The notes under the pieces are model-generated. The model did no database searches, was not told the origin of the DNA, and saw only the letters and a list, made by a program, of their open reading frames with translations. From positions 62,001-126,000 of the forward strand of contig JADBXZ010000002.1 of NCBI GenBank assembly GCA_020403265.1: DNA of 64,000 nt. Reading direction: 5' to 3'. Positions 32,088-42,226 of this stretch are shown here, one piece after another (within the stretch, counting starts at the first letter, position 1; each line of letters begins with the position of its first letter). This DNA comes from Bacteroidota bacterium (GTDB lineage: Bacteria; Bacteroidota; Bacteroidia; B-17B0; Aurantibacillaceae). The position numbers and the translations under genes are program-made.

Positions 32088-35000
32088 TATTTAGGCTGTT
32101 CGGTAGTCGTAGTTTGTTTTTTCTGTGATTCTTCGTAAAGTTTATCAAAAAGATCTTTATCAGAGTTGCTTTGTTTATTTTCTATTTTTAATTCGGTATT
32201 ATCAGGCTCAGGGCTCAATGTTCGTTGATTCTCGGCTTCCAGTATATTTTTTAATTTAAGTTGAGCTTCATCTATAAACTCTTGTTTGCCTTTTCCGCCA
32301 ATGATCGTTTGTAAAATAATTTTAGCATTAGATAATTCTTTTAATGAAATATAGGCATCTGCTAGTAATAACATGCCCTTGTTATTCCAGTCTTCATTCG
32401 TATATGGGTACGAGATGATTTTATTAACAGTCTTATCAATATCTTTATATTCTCCTTTTATGTATTGGATTTTTCCTATATGGTAAAAAGCTTCAGCACC
32501 GGTTACGTTTTTAGCTGTTTTACTGATGTCTTTAAATTCAAGTAAGGCATCATTTAACCTGTTTGTTTCAAATAAAGATTTAGCTTTAATATATTTTGCT
32601 TCCGATACTTGCTGAGGACTTAACTTTTCGGTACTCACCACTTTGTTACATTCTTGTAACGCGGTTTCGTAATTGTTGATATAAAATGCACTTCGCATAG
32701 CACCAAACCTTCCTGCGCTTTTGTTGGAAGGCGTTTCTGCAACTTCTTGTAATTGTTGAAACAAAGGCAATGCTTCTGCGTATTTTTTATCTTTATAATG
32801 TATGTAGCTGGCTTTTGCTAAAGATGTTTCACTATATATCGATCTTGGTTTATTAACAATGTATATATAGCCGGTTAGTGCTTTTTCAAATTGGTTTTTG
32901 CTATATGTACATTCTGCTAAGCAAAATTGCGCTTCATTGATGTATTTACCGTTTGGAAATTTGCTGATATAAACCTCCCATTTTGGTATCGCTAAATCGC
33001 AATTTTTTTGATTATAGTATGCGTCATAAGCGGCATTGTAAGTTTCTTTTTCCAGTTGGTTTTCTGATAGTGGATTACCAACTTTTGCAAAATATTTCTC
33101 CATTCCTTCCACATCACCTTTCGCTTGGAAAATTTTACGGATGGCTTCTAAAACTTCTTTGGCAGCATCACTTTTTGTATCACTTTGTACAAATTTGTCA
33201 TAGTATTCAAAGGCTTTTTCGTCTTGTTTTTTATTGAAATAAATGTTTCCTAGCTGTGCATAGGCATTGTTAGCGAAACTGGAGTTAGGGTAATTCTTAA
33301 TGATTTTATTATAATACAGAATGGCATTATCGTCATCTTTTAAGTTCTTAAAGTAGGTATCTGCTATTTCGTTTATTGCAGCACTATAGTAGTTTGAATT
33401 AGGGTATCTACTTTCGATTTTCTTTAACTCGTTAATTTTTTCTTTGTAGTTTTTATTTACACCATCACACAGGGATTTCTGGTAAATTGCATAATCAACA
33501 TCGCTTTTATTCGTTACAATGGCTGTTTCATAGTAGTCGCTTGCTTGTTTAAAGTCTCCATTTTTAAAATAGCAATCTGCTACACGAATGGTAGCATCTG
33601 CTATTTTTAAGTCATCATATTTACTTTTGGTTAATAAAAATTTCCTAAACGATACTTGTGCATTGGTATAATCGTCTTTTTCTTTTCTTTGAAAATAAGC
33701 GTATCCTAAAGCATAATTACTTAAATCATATTCTTTAAGGTTAATAGCGCCGTTTAAAATTTGGAAATTTTTCCATTGATCGATTGAAGTTGCATAGTCT
33801 TTTCTGATATACGAAATCTCACCTAGCCAATACTGAGCCAACGCATTTAATTGTAAGTCCGAATTTTGTTTGAGTGATTTTTTAAATTGCTTTTCAGCGT
33901 TTTCTAAATCGCTATTATTAAAGTATTCAACCCCTTTAAAGTAAATAAGTTTTTGATAAGTTATTTTAAGTATAGCGTCCATGGTTTCCATGCTTTCAAT
34001 ACTCTTAATTGCCATTTCATAATTTTTGGTAGTTGAATAAACGTTTATTAAGTAGTTATAACATTCGTCTTTTCTTGGAGATGAAGGATAATTTTGAAGA
34101 TACTTTTGAAAAGCTTTTACCGCTTCGTTATAAGGACTGAAATCTAATTCGTAACAGATTTTTGCAAAACTAAAAAGTGCATCTTCGGTTGTTTTAGGAT
34201 TACTGTTTTTTGTATAAGCGCCAAAGTATGCATTTTTTGATTTCAGTTTATCACCGATTCTTAAATAACAATCAGCCAAGTGATACCAAGCATTTTGGGA
34301 TAAAGTGTCGTTACTATCAGTTGCTTTTAGCAGATATGGAATGGCCTTATCAAATTCATTGGTTTTGTAAAAGCAATATCCAAGTGCGTAATTGCCTTGT
34401 GAATTTAATCCTGAACCTAATTCTGTTTTTTTAAGATATGTGAGGGCGTTGGTGTAATTTTTTAAGTTAAAATAGCTTTCACCAATCATTCTGTTTATTT
34501 CACCTTCTTTTTGAATATTTGAACTATCTTCAAGCAATTTGGGAGCCTCAGTAATAACTTTATCGAATTTGTTTTGAATAAAATAAATTTGAGTGATGTA
34601 GAATGGTGCAATGCTGCCAAATGTTTCATTTCCTACTAATCGGTTAAAACCAGTAAGTGCGGTTTCATAGTTTTTTTCAGAATACGCAATATGCGAATAA
34701 TAATAATTTGCCGGAAAGGCGTATTTATTGTCAATGTCTTTAATCTCATATAAATCTGTTTTTGCCTTTTCGTAGTTATTTTGTTCAAAATAGCTGTAAC
34801 CACGCTTAAATTGAAGTTCGGCTAATTCATCTTTTGTTAATTGATTGATATTTACTTTTTCAAAATATTCAATCGTTTCAGTCGCTTTTTTCTTTCTGAA
34901 ATTATTTTTACCTAAGTAAAAATAAGCCATGTTTATTTTTTGACTTTCAGGATATAACCTGATGAACTCTTTCAGTTGCCATTCTCCATCCTTGTTAAAA

Positions 35001-35242
35001 AGTTCAATTGAGCAAACGGCCGCATAAAAATGAGCATTTGATTTAAGAATACGTTTGTTGCTAGAAGCACTAAATTCATTGAATAACTTCTGAGCGGAGG
35101 CGTATTGTTTTTTGTCAAATAATTCAAGTGCATCTTTGTATTTTCCGTCATCATCTAAAAATATCGCTGTTTGCTGGGCATTTGTACTTAAACAAAACGC
35201 CAACATCAACAAGAAAAAACCTGATTTAATTTTTAGATACAT
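32087..35242 (-). CDS. Large exported TPR protein
   Basis: This 1051-residue protein has a signal peptide (about 1-22, ending STNAQ) and then tetratricopeptide repeats over nearly the whole length. Typical units are YFYLGKNNFRKK, AYFKNGDFKQASDYYE and NAYAQLGNIYFNKKQDEKAF. The C-terminus is polar with Lys/Gln/Thr. TPR superhelices mediate protein contacts; here it probably works in the periplasm with the barrel encoded next, which it overlaps by one base. It is the first gene of the operon that ends with aroB. The promoter must lie in the 156-bp gap to ftsE; I see no clear consensus. Confidence 0.85.
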   Translation of the reverse strand: MYLKIKSGFFLLMLAFCLSTNAQQTAIFLDDDGKYKDALELFDKKQYASAQKLFNEFSASSNKRILKSNAHFYAAVCSIELFNKDGEWQLKEFIRLYPESQKINMAYFYLGKNNFRKKKATETIEYFEKVNINQLTKDELAELQFKRGYSYFEQNNYEKAKTDLYEIKDIDNKYAFPANYYYSHIAYSEKNYETALTGFNRLVGNETFGSIAPFYITQIYFIQNKFDKVITEAPKLLEDSSNIQKEGEINRMIGESYFNLKNYTNALTYLKKTELGSGLNSQGNYALGYCFYKTNEFDKAIPYLLKATDSNDTLSQNAWYHLADCYLRIGDKLKSKNAYFGAYTKNSNPKTTEDALFSFAKICYELDFSPYNEAVKAFQKYLQNYPSSPRKDECYNYLINVYSTTKNYEMAIKSIESMETMDAILKITYQKLIYFKGVEYFNNSDLENAEKQFKKSLKQNSDLQLNALAQYWLGEISYIRKDYATSIDQWKNFQILNGAINLKEYDLSNYALGYAYFQRKEKDDYTNAQVSFRKFLLTKSKYDDLKIADATIRVADCYFKNGDFKQASDYYETAIVTNKSDVDYAIYQKSLCDGVNKNYKEKINELKKIESRYPNSNYYSAAINEIADTYFKNLKDDDNAILYYNKIIKNYPNSSFANNAYAQLGNIYFNKKQDEKAFEYYDKFVQSDTKSDAAKEVLEAIRKIFQAKGDVEGMEKYFAKVGNPLSENQLEKETYNAAYDAYYNQKNCDLAIPKWEVYISKFPNGKYINEAQFCLAECTYSKNQFEKALTGYIYIVNKPRSIYSETSLAKASYIHYKDKKYAEALPLFQQLQEVAETPSNKSAGRFGAMRSAFYINNYETALQECNKVVSTEKLSPQQVSEAKYIKAKSLFETNRLNDALLEFKDISKTAKNVTGAEAFYHIGKIQYIKGEYKDIDKTVNKIISYPYTNEDWNNKGMLLLADAYISLKELSNAKIILQTIIGGKGKQEFIDEAQLKLKNILEAENQRTLSPEPDNTELKIENKQSNSDKDLFDKLYEESQKKQTTTTEQPK

Positions 35243-35398
35243 TTATAGTGAAAATGTGTAAAATTATTTCATTAAAAGTAGGTTTGATTATCCAATTTCA
35301 TTTTGTAGAACACAGTATGTTATTAACCCACACATGTTGATATTGGTTATAAGCGTTTTTATAGGTTTAGTTACAAAACATTAATTTTAGAATTTCGT

Positions 35399-36067
35399 AT
35401 GTCTCATTTGTTAAAGTATAACCATGTTTCAATTTTGCAAGAAGATCGCATTGTTATCAGCGATTTAAATTTTGAATTGAATAAGGGAGAATTTGTTTAC
35501 TTATTGGGTAAAACAGGTAGTGGTAAAAGTAGTTTTTTAAAAACTATATATGGAGATATTTCCATAAATGTTGGTAATGCAGAGGTGTGTGGATTTAATT
35601 TAACAAACTTAAAACGAAATGATATTCCGTTTTTAAGGAGGAAATTAGGAATTGTCTTTCAAGATTTTCAGTTATTAAATGACAGAAGTGTATATGAAAA
35701 TCTTGTATTTGTAATGAAAGCCACCGGTTGGAAAGATGAAAGTAAAATGAGAGCCGGCATAATGGATGTTCTTAAAAAAGTCGGTTTAGAGGGAAAGGAA
35801 TCTAAAAAACCGCATGAGTTAAGTGGAGGAGAGCAACAAAGGGTGAGTATAGCCAGAGCATTGATTAATAATCCTGAATTGATTTTAGCAGATGAGCCAA
35901 CTGGTAATCTCGATCCTGAAACTAGTGAGGAAATTTTTAAGTTATTAAAATCAATAAGTGAAGCAGGTTGCTCTGTGTTATTTGCAACACACGACATGCT
36001 TATCTATAATCCGCAAAAAGGCAGAACACTTAATTTTGAAAATGGAAAAGTAATGGAGGTTAAGTAG
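35399..36067 (+). CDS. ftsE: Cell-division ABC transporter ATPase FtsE
   Basis: This 222-residue ABC ATPase has a Walker A LLGKTGSGKSS (35-45), the Q-loop VFQDFQLL characteristic of FtsE, signature LSGGEQQRVS, Walker B LILADEPTGNLDPET and the switch His in ATHD. With the membrane partner FtsX it activates peptidoglycan hydrolysis at the septum. ftsX is not next to it in this window; in Bacteroidota the two are often apart. It converges on lysS with 2 bp between stops. MacB- or LolD-type ATPases are alternatives, but the length and the C-terminal sequence fit FtsE. Confidence 0.85.
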   Translation: MSHLLKYNHVSILQEDRIVISDLNFELNKGEFVYLLGKTGSGKSSFLKTIYGDISINVGNAEVCGFNLTNLKRNDIPFLRRKLGIVFQDFQLLNDRSVYENLVFVMKATGWKDESKMRAGIMDVLKKVGLEGKESKKPHELSGGEQQRVSIARALINNPELILADEPTGNLDPETSEEIFKLLKSISEAGCSVLFATHDMLIYNPQKGRTLNFENGKVMEVK

Positions 36068-36069
36068 AT

Positions 36070-37596
36070 TTACTGTTCTTCTATTTTATGTTCAGGGCGC
36101 ATTTGTGGGAAAAACAATACTTCTTGAATGGCCACATTGTTTGTCAATAGCATTGTTAATCTGTCAATTCCAATTCCAATTCCGGCTGTTGGTGGCATTC
36201 CATATTCCAAAGCTCTTAAAAAGTCGTGATCAATAAACATGGCTTCGTCATCTCCACGCTCTTGTAATTTTAATTGATCTTCAAATCGTTCACGTTGATC
36301 AATCGGGTCGTTTAACTCGCTATAAGCATTGGCTATTTCTTTGCCATTCACCATTAATTCAAAACGTTCAACCAAGCCTGCATTATGACGGTGTTTTTTT
36401 GTAAGCGGACTCATTTCAACCGGATAATCAATTATGAAAGTGGGTTGAATATAATTGCCTTCACATTTTTCTCCAAAAATCTCGTCTATCAGTTTACCCT
36501 TTCCCATACTAGGTTCTACATGAATGTTTAGATTTTTGCAAACACCTCTTAGCTCATCCTCGTTCATGTTGCTAATATCAATCCCGGTGTGCTCTTTGAT
36601 GGCATCGTACATTGTCACGCGTTTAAATGGGACCTTAAAATCTATTTCTTTATCTCCAACAGTAACAATTGTTTTGCCATATAAATCTAGTACAACTTTT
36701 TCCAACAATTGTTCGGAAAAATTCATCATCCAGTTGTAATCCTTGTAAGCAACATAAAATTCAAGCACAGTAAACTCTGGATTATGAGTTCTGTCCATCC
36801 CTTCATTTCTAAAATCTTTTGCAAATTCATAAACTCCATCAAAACCGCCAACAATTAAACGTTTCAAATAAAGCTCATTGGCAATTCTTAAATACAATGG
36901 AATATTAAGTGCGTTGTGATGTGTTATGAACGGTCTAGCGGTTGCGCCACCGGGAATACTCTGAAGTATCGGTGTTTCAACTTCAAGTAAACCTGCATTG
37001 TTCAAACTAGTGCGGATTGAATTAACAATCTGACTTCTTTTTTTAAATGTATCTCTTACTTGTGGGTTAATAATTAAATCAACATAACGTTGACGATACC
37101 TGAATTCCGGATCACTCACTTCATCAAAGGTATTGCCACTTTCATCTGTTTTTACAATTGGTAGAGGCTTTAGGGCCTTACTCAATATTTTAAAACTAGT
37201 GACGTGAATACTTATTTCGCCGGTTTTGGTTGTAAATACATAACCATGTACGCCAATGATATCGCCAATATCAATTAATTTTTTCCAAACGGTATCATAT
37301 AACGTCTTGTCATCACCAGGACAAATGTCATCTTTTCTGATGTATATCTGAATTTTTGAGCTTGCATCCTGAATCACGGCAAAGCATGCTTTTCCCATAT
37401 CACGGATGCTCATTAATCTACCGGCAAGGCTGATATCCTTATAATTAAGCTTATCTCTTTCGTAATTTTCTCTGATATCAAGTGCATTTGCATTGATGTT
37501 AAACTCATCGGCCGGATATGGATTGATGCCTAGTTCTATTAATTCAGAGAGTTTTTGTCGTCTTAATTGTTCTTGCTCGCTTAAAGTTTGGATCAT
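36070..37596 (-). CDS. lysS: Lysyl-tRNA synthetase (class II)
   Basis: This 508-residue enzyme charges tRNA-Lys. The N-terminal OB-fold anticodon-binding domain is at about 55-160 (SLAGRLMSIRDMGKACF). The class II core follows, with motif 2 FRNEGMDRTHNPEF and motif 3 GIGIGIDRLTMLL. The usual C-terminal EVLFFPQMRPE is present. All hallmarks are intact and the length is standard for the bacterial enzyme. It is divergent from the ECF sigma gene across a 223-bp gap. Confidence 0.97.
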   Translation of the reverse strand: MIQTLSEQEQLRRQKLSELIELGINPYPADEFNINANALDIRENYERDKLNYKDISLAGRLMSIRDMGKACFAVIQDASSKIQIYIRKDDICPGDDKTLYDTVWKKLIDIGDIIGVHGYVFTTKTGEISIHVTSFKILSKALKPLPIVKTDESGNTFDEVSDPEFRYRQRYVDLIINPQVRDTFKKRSQIVNSIRTSLNNAGLLEVETPILQSIPGGATARPFITHHNALNIPLYLRIANELYLKRLIVGGFDGVYEFAKDFRNEGMDRTHNPEFTVLEFYVAYKDYNWMMNFSEQLLEKVVLDLYGKTIVTVGDKEIDFKVPFKRVTMYDAIKEHTGIDISNMNEDELRGVCKNLNIHVEPSMGKGKLIDEIFGEKCEGNYIQPTFIIDYPVEMSPLTKKHRHNAGLVERFELMVNGKEIANAYSELNDPIDQRERFEDQLKLQERGDDEAMFIDHDFLRALEYGMPPTAGIGIGIDRLTMLLTNNVAIQEVLFFPQMRPEHKIEEQ

Positions 37597-37745
37597 TTTT
37601 AGTGATTTTAAGCCTCAAATTTAACAATTATCAGGAAATTGATGATTTAGAACTTTAAACAAAAGGACAATTGTTTGTTTTAAATACTTGATAATCAAAT
37701 TTATACCGAATAATAACTATTTTAACACGTTTTTTGTTTAATCTT

Positions 37746-37777
37746 TTTGGCTATTTGTTAAACAAAGTTTATATTTG
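37746..37777 (+). promoter_or_regulatory. Bacteroidota-type promoter of the ECF sigma gene
   Basis: TTTG at 37746-37749 is followed after 20 bp by TATATTTG at 37770-37777, matching the -33 / -7 consensus exactly. The start codon of the sigma-factor gene is 42 bp downstream, leaving a short leader. Confidence 0.7.
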
Positions 37778-37819
37778 TTGAAGATTTTGAATAAAACATT
37801 AAACAAAACATAATATCAT

Positions 37820-38326
37820 ATGACAGCAATTGAGTTTAACACCCGGATTATTAGTGAAAAAGGTTCACTTAAAAGTTATGCATTAAGTTTAACCCATAAT
37901 TTAGAAGATGCTCAAGACTTATTGCAAGACACATATTTAAAGGCCATTAAATACAGAGCAAAATTTGAAGATAGTACCAATCTAAGAGCATGGTTGTTTA
38001 CTATCATGAAAAACACTTTCATAAATGCTTATCGTAGAAATACTAAAATTAAAAAATTGGTATCTACAGGTGATGAGATTGCTTTAAATAGAGCGTTTAA
38101 ACAAAATAGTTACGAACAGTCGGAGAGTCGAATTAATGCTAAAGCAATAATTAAAGAAATTAACGGCTTAACGGATGAGTATAAAGTGCCTTTTACCAGA
38201 TATTATAACGGTTACAAATACGAAGAAATTGCACATGAAATGAATTTACCACTTGGTACCGTAAAAAGTCGAATTTTTTTGGCTCGTAAGATATTAATGA
38301 AGTCTTTAGAGCAATTTAAGAAGTAA
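37820..38326 (+). CDS. RNA polymerase ECF-type sigma factor
   Basis: This 168-residue sigma-70 family protein has region 2 at about 10-80 (DAQDLLQDTYLKA, RAWLFTIMKNTFIN) and region 4 at about 110-165 (YEEIAHEMNLPLGTVKSRIFLARK). ECF factors redirect RNA polymerase to stress or envelope regulons. No anti-sigma factor gene follows; the photolyase gene starts 8 bp later and is probably co-transcribed. That resembles light- or stress-responsive units in which an ECF factor controls a photolyase, but regulation is inferred. It has its own consensus promoter. Confidence 0.92.
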   Translation: MTAIEFNTRIISEKGSLKSYALSLTHNLEDAQDLLQDTYLKAIKYRAKFEDSTNLRAWLFTIMKNTFINAYRRNTKIKKLVSTGDEIALNRAFKQNSYEQSESRINAKAIIKEINGLTDEYKVPFTRYYNGYKYEEIAHEMNLPLGTVKSRIFLARKILMKSLEQFKK

Positions 38327-38333
38327 TTGTTCA

Positions 38334-39662
38334 ATGGAAAAAATTAACCTTGTTTGGTTAAGAAGAGATCTGAGACTTAAGGACAATTCTGCTTTATACC
38401 ATGCGCTCAAGAGTGGTAGACCTGTTCTTCCGATATTTATATTCGATACCCACATCTTAAACAAACTCGAGGATAAGTGCGACAGAAGATTAGACTTTAT
38501 ACACCAAGCTTTGGGACACATTCAATCTCAAATGGTCAAATTTGGCTCTACCTTGCACGTTTTTAATGGCGAACCATTAGAGGTTTTTAAAACTCTATTG
38601 AAATCTTATAAAGTTGAAGCAGTTTACACCAACCACGATTATGAGCCATACGCCATTAAGCGAGATAAGGAGGTAGATGATTTATTGAATCAGTTAGGAG
38701 TATGTTTTAAATCTTTTAAGGATCAATGCGTTTTTGAGAAATCGGAAATTGTAAAGGATGATGGAAAACCATATACGGTTTTTACGCCATACAGCAGAAA
38801 ATGGAAACTAAAGTTGTCGAAATTTTATTATACTACCTATCCTACGGAACTTTATCAGGAAAATTTTATAAAATTAAAACCAATAGAAATTATTTCTCTG
38901 GAGGAACTTGGCTTCAAAAAAACTGACATAAATTTTAATGTTAATCCCAATGTTAGCAAGGATTTATTAAAAAAGTACAAAGAGCAGCGAGATTATCCCT
39001 CAGCTAATGGAACTTCGAGATTAAGCATGCACCTTCGGTTTGGTACAATAAGTATTCGCTCATTGGTTCAACAAGCCCTAAGCACAAGCGAAACATGGCT
39101 AAATGAACTTATCTGGAGAGATTTTTACATGATGATTCTCTACCATTTTCCGCATGTCGTAAATGGTGCATTTAAAAAACAATATGATTTAATCGCATGG
39201 CGAAATAATGAAGATTATTTTAAAAAATGGTGTGAAGGTAAAACCGGTTTCCCAATTGTTGATGCCGGGATGAGAGAACTAAATTCAACCGGCTTCATGC
39301 ACAACAGGGTTAGGATGATTGTAAGTAGTTTTTTGGTTAAAGATTTACTTATAGATTGGCGCTGGGGAGAAGCATATTTTGCAGCCAAATTAAACGATTT
39401 TGATTTAAGCGCTAATAATGGTGGATGGCAATGGGCGGCAGGTACCGGCTGCGATGCTGCCCCATACTTTAGAGTTTTTAACCCTACAGAACAACAAAAA
39501 AAGTTTGACCCAAATTTTAGTTACATAAAAAAATGGGTTCCCGAATTTGGTACTCCTGAATATGTATTGCCAATAGTTGATCACGCAAAGGCTCGATTAG
39601 CCGCAATTCAGCTTTATAAAAATCATTTAACTGATAAAAATCAGTTTGAACTTTTTGAGTAA
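38334..39662 (+). CDS. phr: Deoxyribodipyrimidine photolyase / cryptochrome family
   Basis: This 442-residue flavoprotein has the N-terminal antenna domain (VWLRRDLRLKDNSAL at 7-21) and the C-terminal FAD-binding helical domain with ELIWRDFYMMILYHFP, GKTGFPIVDAGMREL, WRWGEAYFA and ANNGGWQWAAGTGCDAAPYF. The tryptophans used for photoreduction and the Asn/Asp contacts are in their usual places. It repairs UV-induced cyclobutane dimers with blue light. The length and the GWQWAAGTG segment fit a class I CPD photolyase. It follows the ECF sigma gene by 8 bp. Confidence 0.93.
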   Translation: MEKINLVWLRRDLRLKDNSALYHALKSGRPVLPIFIFDTHILNKLEDKCDRRLDFIHQALGHIQSQMVKFGSTLHVFNGEPLEVFKTLLKSYKVEAVYTNHDYEPYAIKRDKEVDDLLNQLGVCFKSFKDQCVFEKSEIVKDDGKPYTVFTPYSRKWKLKLSKFYYTTYPTELYQENFIKLKPIEIISLEELGFKKTDINFNVNPNVSKDLLKKYKEQRDYPSANGTSRLSMHLRFGTISIRSLVQQALSTSETWLNELIWRDFYMMILYHFPHVVNGAFKKQYDLIAWRNNEDYFKKWCEGKTGFPIVDAGMRELNSTGFMHNRVRMIVSSFLVKDLLIDWRWGEAYFAAKLNDFDLSANNGGWQWAAGTGCDAAPYFRVFNPTEQQKKFDPNFSYIKKWVPEFGTPEYVLPIVDHAKARLAAIQLYKNHLTDKNQFELFE

Positions 39663-39716
39663 ATGACAATTCAATGACAAAAAAAAGCAGAAAAAATACC
39701 ATTTTTGTGGTATATT

Positions 39717-40946
39717 TTGGATACTTTTAAGATAATAGCCTTTACACACAAAAGTTTGCCGCTTGATCTAATTGGCAAACTCCAATTAACTGAGCAAGAC
39801 CAAAAAACGAATTTACCGCTGCTCAAATTAAATTTTAATTTCTCTGAAGTCCTTTACTTGAATACTTGTAATCGTGTGGAATTATATATCGTAGCTGATC
39901 ATGCAGTTGAAGAGAGTTTAATAAAGGAAATAATTAACGCGCTTAATGGTCAACTAACTGAGAAAGAAATTGACACTATTGCATCCTCTTGTGAGGTTTA
40001 TAATGGTGATGAGGCAGTAAAACATACTTATAAAGTTGCAGCTTCACTTGAAAGTTTGGTGATTGGTGAAAGAGAAATTATAGCTCAAGTTAGAAAAGCC
40101 TATGAGTCTTGTAATTTATTAGGTTTAACAGGCGATTTCATACGATTATTAATTAAACAAACAATCGAAACTGGTAAATTAATCTACACACACACCAATA
40201 TTGCCAAAAATCCTGTTTCTATTGTATCATTGGCCTATAGGACATTAAAGCAACATGGCATTAAAAATAATGCAAGATTAGTGTTTGTTGGCAGCGGTGA
40301 AACAAATACCTTAATGGCAACTTATCTTAAAAAGCACAGTTTTGAAAATAGTGTTGTTTTTAACAGAACGCTCTCTAATGCTAAAAAATTATCAGAGTCA
40401 CTTGGTGGAGAGGCTTATGATTTAAATGAATTATCTTCTTACGAAGGTGGATTTGATGTAATGATTGTTTGCACTTCGAGTACCAAGCCACTAATTGATA
40501 ATGCTATTTATAATCAACTTGATCGAAATCATTCATCAAAAAAAATCATAATAGATTTAGGCTTACCGGCAAATGTTGATAAAGAAGTAATTAAATCACA
40601 AAACTTAGTTTACATTGATATTAATTCTTTAAAAGAACAGGCTGATAATAATGTGAAACTAAGGCAAGCTGAAATTGTGAAATGCGAAGATATCATTTCG
40701 TCAAAAGTTGATGAGTTTAAATGGCTTCACAAAGAACGTAGAATCGAATTGGCTTTTGGTGAAATTCCACGCCAAATAAAGGCAATTAAAGATGTAGCAA
40801 TAAATGAGGTTTTTACAAAAGAAATTAATAATCTAGACAATAATAGTAAGGAAGTGTTAGAAAAGGTGCTAAGCTACGTTGAAAAAAAATACAATGCAGT
40901 TGCATTCAAAACAGCAAAGGAATTGTTATTATCTAAAAACGATTAA
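39717..40946 (+). CDS. hemA: Glutamyl-tRNA reductase
   Basis: This enzyme of about 409 residues reduces Glu-tRNA(Glu) to glutamate-1-semialdehyde, the first committed step of C5-type heme synthesis. The catalytic Cys is in YLNTCNRVELY. The substrate-binding region has SLVIGEREIIAQVRKAY, and the NADPH domain starts near ARLVFVGSGETN. The C-terminal dimerisation helices are complete. I chose the TTG at 39717 because it leaves only a few residues before the KIIAFTHKS strand, as in relatives; a TTG at 39705 would add four. The 3' end overlaps the DUF2851 gene by 4 bp on the other strand. Confidence 0.92.
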   Translation: MDTFKIIAFTHKSLPLDLIGKLQLTEQDQKTNLPLLKLNFNFSEVLYLNTCNRVELYIVADHAVEESLIKEIINALNGQLTEKEIDTIASSCEVYNGDEAVKHTYKVAASLESLVIGEREIIAQVRKAYESCNLLGLTGDFIRLLIKQTIETGKLIYTHTNIAKNPVSIVSLAYRTLKQHGIKNNARLVFVGSGETNTLMATYLKKHSFENSVVFNRTLSNAKKLSESLGGEAYDLNELSSYEGGFDVMIVCTSSTKPLIDNAIYNQLDRNHSSKKIIIDLGLPANVDKEVIKSQNLVYIDINSLKEQADNNVKLRQAEIVKCEDIISSKVDEFKWLHKERRIELAFGEIPRQIKAIKDVAINEVFTKEINNLDNNSKEVLEKVLSYVEKKYNAVAFKTAKELLLSKND

Positions 40947-42226
40947 TTTCTTTTTAATAAGTCCATACCAACGTTGCAATTTAAACATCGCTTTTTACTA
41001 CAGTAATTGTCAAATAAATTAATCATAGCTTGGCTGTCTGCGGCAGAATAATCCGGTTTCCTAAGTTTTAAAAAAAGCTTTGTTTTTTTATTTTCCTCCC
41101 ATTTACAATTGCTTAATAATCCAAGTGCATTTTCACGAAGCAAGTCCTGATTTACTTTTCGGGAATAAAAAAACAGAAAAGGCACAATTGCATTTATAAT
41201 TATTTTTTCAGCAGAATCTTTTCCTAAAGTATCGGTATTATTTACCTTGTTGCCACCTAAACTATAATGTGTTTTCCAATACTCACTAACGCTTATGTTA
41301 AAAATATTCATTACTTGATTTAGGTTCGATAATTGGTTAAAGTTTGATAATACTTGGCAGCCATGCCCAAAAAAGGCAGCAAATTGTGCTAGGCGAAGAG
41401 TAGGAAAATTTGCAGGCCTCATTTTAGAGAATTTGAACAAACGTTTATCCAATGGAATTAATTTATATTTAGCTTGTAAAAAAATAAACTCATTACTTAA
41501 TTGACTTAGATAATTATCTTCGAATTGCTCATCTAAAAAGCCTGAAGTTCCTAATAACAAGCTTTCCAATTGAAAAAGCTGATCACTATGTTTAATTAAT
41601 ACATTGTAAGGTAGTTGTTTGGCTAATAACTCAAAAGGCAAAGCGTTTGTTTTAAATCCAAATGCACTGAGCAAAAGTGTGTAAAAAGTTTGATGATAGT
41701 CCCCATTAAACTCAAAAAATAATTGTTCAATTCGCTCTGTTTTTTTCTCGAGTCTTTCAATCGACAATCGTTGCAGCCAGCTACTGAATTTAAAATCTTC
41801 AATTTTATCGAAACTATTTTGACAAGGGATTTTATTCTTACTTTCTAATAATTTCTGGTACTTAACAATTAAATGAGGCGAAAGAAATTGCTTTAATTCA
41901 ATAACTTCTACTAAATTTTCTGTGTTTTGGGCAATTTCCCTATCGTGTTCATAAACAACATGTAAAATAATATTACTATAACTCTCATCAAATTGATGAC
42001 CATGTTTTTCCCAATCACTCGTTTTTACGTGTATTTCAATGTTACCGGCTAAGATGAGCTCATTAACTTTAATTTTTGCATTAAAAAAGTCAGGGCCCGA
42101 ATCTTGGTTAAGAGTTCCAAAGTGGATTATTTTTATTTTATTGTTTGTAGTACTAATAAATTCATTGGTAGTGGTTAGCTTATGTTGCCACACATATTGA
42201 AGTAAATCTTCCTTTATTTTAAGCAT
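40943..42226 (-). CDS. DUF2851 family protein
   Basis: This 427-residue protein belongs to a family common in Bacteroidota and of unknown biochemical function. Recognisable parts are the N-terminal EDLLQYVWQH, the SGPDFFNAKIKV segment, GNIEIHVKTSDWEKHGH near 80-95 and NIILHVVYEHD. The C-terminus carries four cysteines within KKRCLNCNVG and nearby, possibly a zinc site. It overlaps the YdcF-like gene by 8 bp and is therefore co-translated with it. No catalytic assignment can be made. Confidence 0.8.
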   Translation of the reverse strand: MLKIKEDLLQYVWQHKLTTTNEFISTTNNKIKIIHFGTLNQDSGPDFFNAKIKVNELILAGNIEIHVKTSDWEKHGHQFDESYSNIILHVVYEHDREIAQNTENLVEVIELKQFLSPHLIVKYQKLLESKNKIPCQNSFDKIEDFKFSSWLQRLSIERLEKKTERIEQLFFEFNGDYHQTFYTLLLSAFGFKTNALPFELLAKQLPYNVLIKHSDQLFQLESLLLGTSGFLDEQFEDNYLSQLSNEFIFLQAKYKLIPLDKRLFKFSKMRPANFPTLRLAQFAAFFGHGCQVLSNFNQLSNLNQVMNIFNISVSEYWKTHYSLGGNKVNNTDTLGKDSAEKIIINAIVPFLFFYSRKVNQDLLRENALGLLSNCKWEENKKTKLFLKLRKPDYSAADSQAMINLFDNYCSKKRCLNCNVGMDLLKRN

